Shown here one piece after another: positions 22,979 through 25,075 of a stretch of DNA of 25,075 bases; the stretch's first letter is position 1, and every line of letters begins with the position of its first letter. The stretch spans positions 1-25,075 of the IMG/VR virus record IMGVR_UViG_3300027749_003432; one strand, 5' to 3'. A model generated the notes under the pieces. It was given only the letters and a program-made list of their open reading frames with translations, did no database searches and had not been told where the DNA came from. The position numbers and the translations under genes were made by a program. This stretch comes from a virus.

Positions 22979-23143
22979 TTAATTATTTTGAGATTTTATA
23001 GACTTTGGTGTATTTATATTCTTCTGCATCTTCGCTATTTCAGAAGAGGGTTGCATCAAATATTGTTTTAAATTTGGATTGTTATCTCTTAGTACCTTAT
23101 TTATTAAGTCTATTCCACTATTGGGTTTATTTAAATTTGCCAT
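22979..23143 (-). CDS. Short hypothetical protein, 54 residues
   Basis: An ATG at 23143 opens a 54-codon frame ending in TAA at 22979. GGAG lies six bases upstream, inside the 3' end of the preceding gene, and the ATG comes four bases after that gene's TGA, giving a coupled junction. The product (starting MANLNKPNSGIDLINK) is polar, Asn-, Lys- and Gln-rich and has no membrane span. Ribosome-binding site and tight junction argue it is real. Function unknown. Confidence 0.65.
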   Translation of the reverse strand: MANLNKPNSGIDLINKVLRDNNPNLKQYLMQPSSEIAKMQKNINTPKSIKSQNN

Positions 23144-23146
23144 ATA

Positions 23147-23713
23147 TCACTCCTTTTTTATATTTAGTACTGTCCAACCTAATGTTAACAAGTCTTGTTT
23201 TATTTCGTCAGTAACTACGCCTTCTTCAACATATCCTTTACTTTCAATATATGAATCTTGTTGTTCTTTGGAAAGTATATAGAATTCTTCATCAGTAATA
23301 TCAGGTGTATTTTGTATACCTGAACAATACCACTCAATGTAGTCACCTTTTTCTTGCATATTTGCTACAATACCGGCTGCATATCGCCAACTGCAACTCC
23401 ATTTCTTTTCAGTCAATAGAGGCCATAACTCATTTTTTATAAAATAAGAATTACACAATGCAGCATATAAGTTTTGTGCGTACACATTACTTTGTTTTGT
23501 TTTTTCTATTATCCAATCAGTACTACGTAAATCATATTCTAAGTTATCTTTTTGCCATTTTGGATCTGTTTCTTTCATCTCTGTTGCCAGCTTACTATTT
23601 TCCCATAATAAGATATAATCTAGATCAGGTTCCAAACCCGCTTGTACACACTTATCAATATGTAATTTTTTTAGAAAGGTATGTCGTTCAGGGCTACTTT
23701 TTAATTTAGGCAT
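23147..23713 (-). CDS. Uncharacterised phage-type protein
   Basis: A 188-residue soluble protein, acidic to neutral with several Trp and Tyr residues (DPKWQKDNLEYDLRSTDW; WSCSWRYAAG). I do not recognise a domain or catalytic motif. The ATG at 23713 follows the upstream SleB-like gene's TAA by three bases and the upstream ribosome-binding site is weak (GTGAG). It is co-directional with the genes on both sides, so it belongs to the lysis/structural unit read from the right edge. Confidence 0.6.
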   Translation of the reverse strand: MPKLKSSPERHTFLKKLHIDKCVQAGLEPDLDYILLWENSKLATEMKETDPKWQKDNLEYDLRSTDWIIEKTKQSNVYAQNLYAALCNSYFIKNELWPLLTEKKWSCSWRYAAGIVANMQEKGDYIEWYCSGIQNTPDITDEEFYILSKEQQDSYIESKGYVEEGVVTDEIKQDLLTLGWTVLNIKKE

Positions 23714-23716
23714 ATA

Positions 23717-24298
23717 TTAGGACTCACGTGTATACTTTAATTGTTTAACCTTCTTTTTATTTGATTTAGAATAAAATATATGATTACCAATTTTCTTTAC
23801 TTCATTATACTGTAATAATGGATTTACACTAGTATTATGGAAATATATCATTGATTTAGATACAACATCATTATATGCATCATGTGCCAAAACATTATAT
23901 GCTATAGATGTGGCTTGTAGATATTGTTGACTATTTTTATTAGGTTCACCTTTATTTTCACAAACCCAATGAAATTGACATAATCTTATGTTTTTTGTTT
24001 CACCCTCATCTGTCTCTCTTTTTACTGTAGAGGTTTGATAAATTACACTACAGGGTGTTGAACCAAAACCATATGATATACGATTTAATACTACCCTAGC
24101 AACAGCGGCTTGACCTATAATAGGTTCACCACCTGCTTCAAAAAATATATTTTTTGCTAAACATGTAAGTTGTTTTGAATCAACTTTTTTTACCATAGTT
24201 ACTTCATTAACTGGTTGTGCTAGATTATTTGTTAATGTAAAACCTAAAACCAACACCAATGTGTAGGTGAATAGTCTTACTGACTTATTTTCTATCAT
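23717..24298 (-). CDS. SleB-like cell-wall hydrolase with signal peptide
   Basis: A 193-residue protein of the Hydrolase_2 (SleB) family. Residues 1-27 look like an export signal or signal anchor (charged start, hydrophobic 10-23, then NNLA). The catalytic domain shows IFFEAGGEPIIGQAAVARVVLNR with Glu54 as the probable catalytic acid, and CQFHWVC at 107-113, the usual second family motif. SleB-type enzymes cleave peptidoglycan. With its own export signal it could act as a phage endolysin or a virion-associated enzyme. AAGGAAAA lies five bases upstream of the ATG at 24298. The lysine-rich C-terminal 20 residues look like a cell-wall-binding tail. No recognised holin gene lies immediately beside it. 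Confidence 0.8.
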   Translation of the reverse strand: MIENKSVRLFTYTLVLVLGFTLTNNLAQPVNEVTMVKKVDSKQLTCLAKNIFFEAGGEPIIGQAAVARVVLNRISYGFGSTPCSVIYQTSTVKRETDEGETKNIRLCQFHWVCENKGEPNKNSQQYLQATSIAYNVLAHDAYNDVVSKSMIYFHNTSVNPLLQYNEVKKIGNHIFYSKSNKKKVKQLKYTRES

Positions 24299-24311
24299 AA
24301 GTTTTCCTTTC

Positions 24312-25075
24312 TTAATTTATTTGCCAGCAGTCACAATTACATGTAATGACTTGATTAATTGCGTCATTTACATTATAAACTGATGGTAATAAGTTATTTG
24401 ATGTGTAGAATACATTCAAATTAGGCTGGGTTATATTTGAATATTGTGATCCTGCAAATGATCCGGGGACTAAACTTTCTCCGGTATTTACATTACCATT
24501 TCCATATACTGGATTAGTTGCTACAAATTTGTTTGTAGCAGAATCAAAATAACCTGCAGATTGCGACTGGATAGTATTTCCAGTTTGACAATCAACTTGT
24601 TTTAGTGCAGCAGGGGCACTAGTTGTTCCTGGTATGGAACCGTTTGCGATTAATTCCTTTCGTTGAGTTGGAGTCATTATACTAGGTATATTATTATCTA
24701 GTGGAATTCCTGCTTCGGCCAGTCTGGCTTGATTACGTGTTTCACGCATCATGCCTATCATACTCTGACCACCTGGTGTACATATATTTGCAACCGCTTC
24801 AAGTGATTGCGCTTGCATATTTGGCTCTGTGTTTAATGCAAAGCCTGGTATACTATCAACAAACGTAATTTGAGTAGAAGGTGCATATGCTGTTGTTTGT
24901 AACAAACCTGTATAAGGTACTTGTATTGGTAATGCAGTTGCTAATGTTTGTTGTTCTGATGATAATTGTTGTCCTATTCCACTCCATTGAGAATTTAATA
25001 GATTGGACTGATTCTGTTTTGCGCTTAAAATAATTCCTATTTCATTATTAGCTGAAACAATATAATTATTAATAT
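24312..25075 (-). CDS. Structural-type protein, truncated by window edge
   Basis: The frame is open from the window edge to a TAA at 24312, so the start lies to the right; a TTG at 24905 is internal, not the start. At least 253 residues are visible. The sequence is rich in Ser, Thr, Asn, Gln and Gly with few charged residues and a Cys-containing C-terminus (TCNCDCWQ), a composition common in tail or baseplate proteins, but no family is recognised. The ends (INNYIVSANNEIGIILS at the edge) show no export signal. It is in the same direction as the SleB-like gene and lies 14 bases upstream of its start. Confidence 0.65.
   Translation of the reverse strand, partial: INNYIVSANNEIGIILSAKQNQSNLLNSQWSGIGQQLSSEQQTLATALPIQVPYTGLLQTTAYAPSTQITFVDSIPGFALNTEPNMQAQSLEAVANICTPGGQSMIGMMRETRNQARLAEAGIPLDNNIPSIMTPTQRKELIANGSIPGTTSAPAALKQVDCQTGNTIQSQSAGYFDSATNKFVATNPVYGNGNVNTGESLVPGSFAGSQYSNITQPNLNVFYTSNNLLPSVYNVNDAINQVITCNCDCWQIN

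Noticed and set aside
1-25075. Genome-wide use of code 15 (TAG as glutamine) within this window
   Set aside because: All 32 genes are open in the standard code and no gene needs a TAG readthrough. The amber tRNA alone is not proof of recoding here.
1-25075. CRISPR array, insertion sequence or attachment site
   Set aside because: No regularly spaced repeats, transposase, integrase or paired terminal repeats were seen on either strand.
1-25075. Bacterial chromosome as the source
   Set aside because: The amber-anticodon tRNA, late-type promoters, packed small genes and SleB lysis-type gene fit a phage better, though no hallmark virion gene is in the window and bacterial-type genes are present, so this is not excluded.

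Overview
The window reads as part of the genome of a large, AT-rich, T4-like tailed phage, or a close relative, infecting a Gram-negative, probably aquatic, host. The support is indirect. It holds 32 tightly packed coding regions, most of which abut or overlap; T4-late-type TATAAATA motifs in front of the transcription units; a tRNA gene with an amber anticodon; a SleB-like cell-wall hydrolase; several small unnamed phage-type proteins; and the end of a probable virion protein at the right edge. No terminase, capsid, portal or polymerase gene lies in the window, so the phage call is an inference. Coding sequence is about 30% GC, and the ahpC/ahpD pair is visibly richer (about 38-40% in sampled lines).

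Left part (1-323): little coding signal, one intrinsic terminator (207-235) and a small perfect hairpin (125-142). Main block (324-17325): an 18-gene modification island in alternating short operons. It carries eight radical SAM proteins in three paralogous groups: (A) 1861-2826, 4071-4979, 14224-15249; (B) 4963-5955, 10158-11198; (C) 5948-7207, 8095-9513, 13005-14195. Interleaved are three proteins resembling aspartyl/asparaginyl hydroxylases (2-oxoglutarate/Fe(II) type), a minimal PLP fold-type-I enzyme, a duplicated GT-A-like glycosyltransferase, an SGNH hydrolase-like protein, methyltransferase-like domains, a pseudokinase-like protein and a GNAT-like protein. Together they look like a pathway that builds or modifies something (a glycan, a virion peptide, or a base), but the substrate cannot be read from the sequence.

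Right part (17322-25075): ahpD and ahpC for peroxide defence, a small membrane protein, a BPL_N-type amidotransferase-like protein, a polytopic Mpo1/DUF962-like membrane protein, and then the pair plcP (metallophosphoesterase) and agt (GT4 glycosyltransferase). In marine bacteria this pair replaces phospholipids with glycolipids under phosphate starvation. An 18-bp direct repeat upstream of plcP matches the PHO-box layout, 7-4-7 with TTGTCAC and TTGTCAT. Then come small phage proteins, the amber-anticodon tRNA, a signal-peptide-bearing SleB hydrolase and a truncated structural-type gene.

All 31 complete genes and the truncated one are open under the standard code. Of 32 stop codons, 24 are TAA, 7 TGA and 1 TAG, and the TAG is followed at once by an in-frame TAA. 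The amber-anticodon tRNA therefore has no obvious client in this window. The three leads most worth following are the PHO-box-plcP-agt module, the amber tRNA, and the eight-gene radical SAM island.
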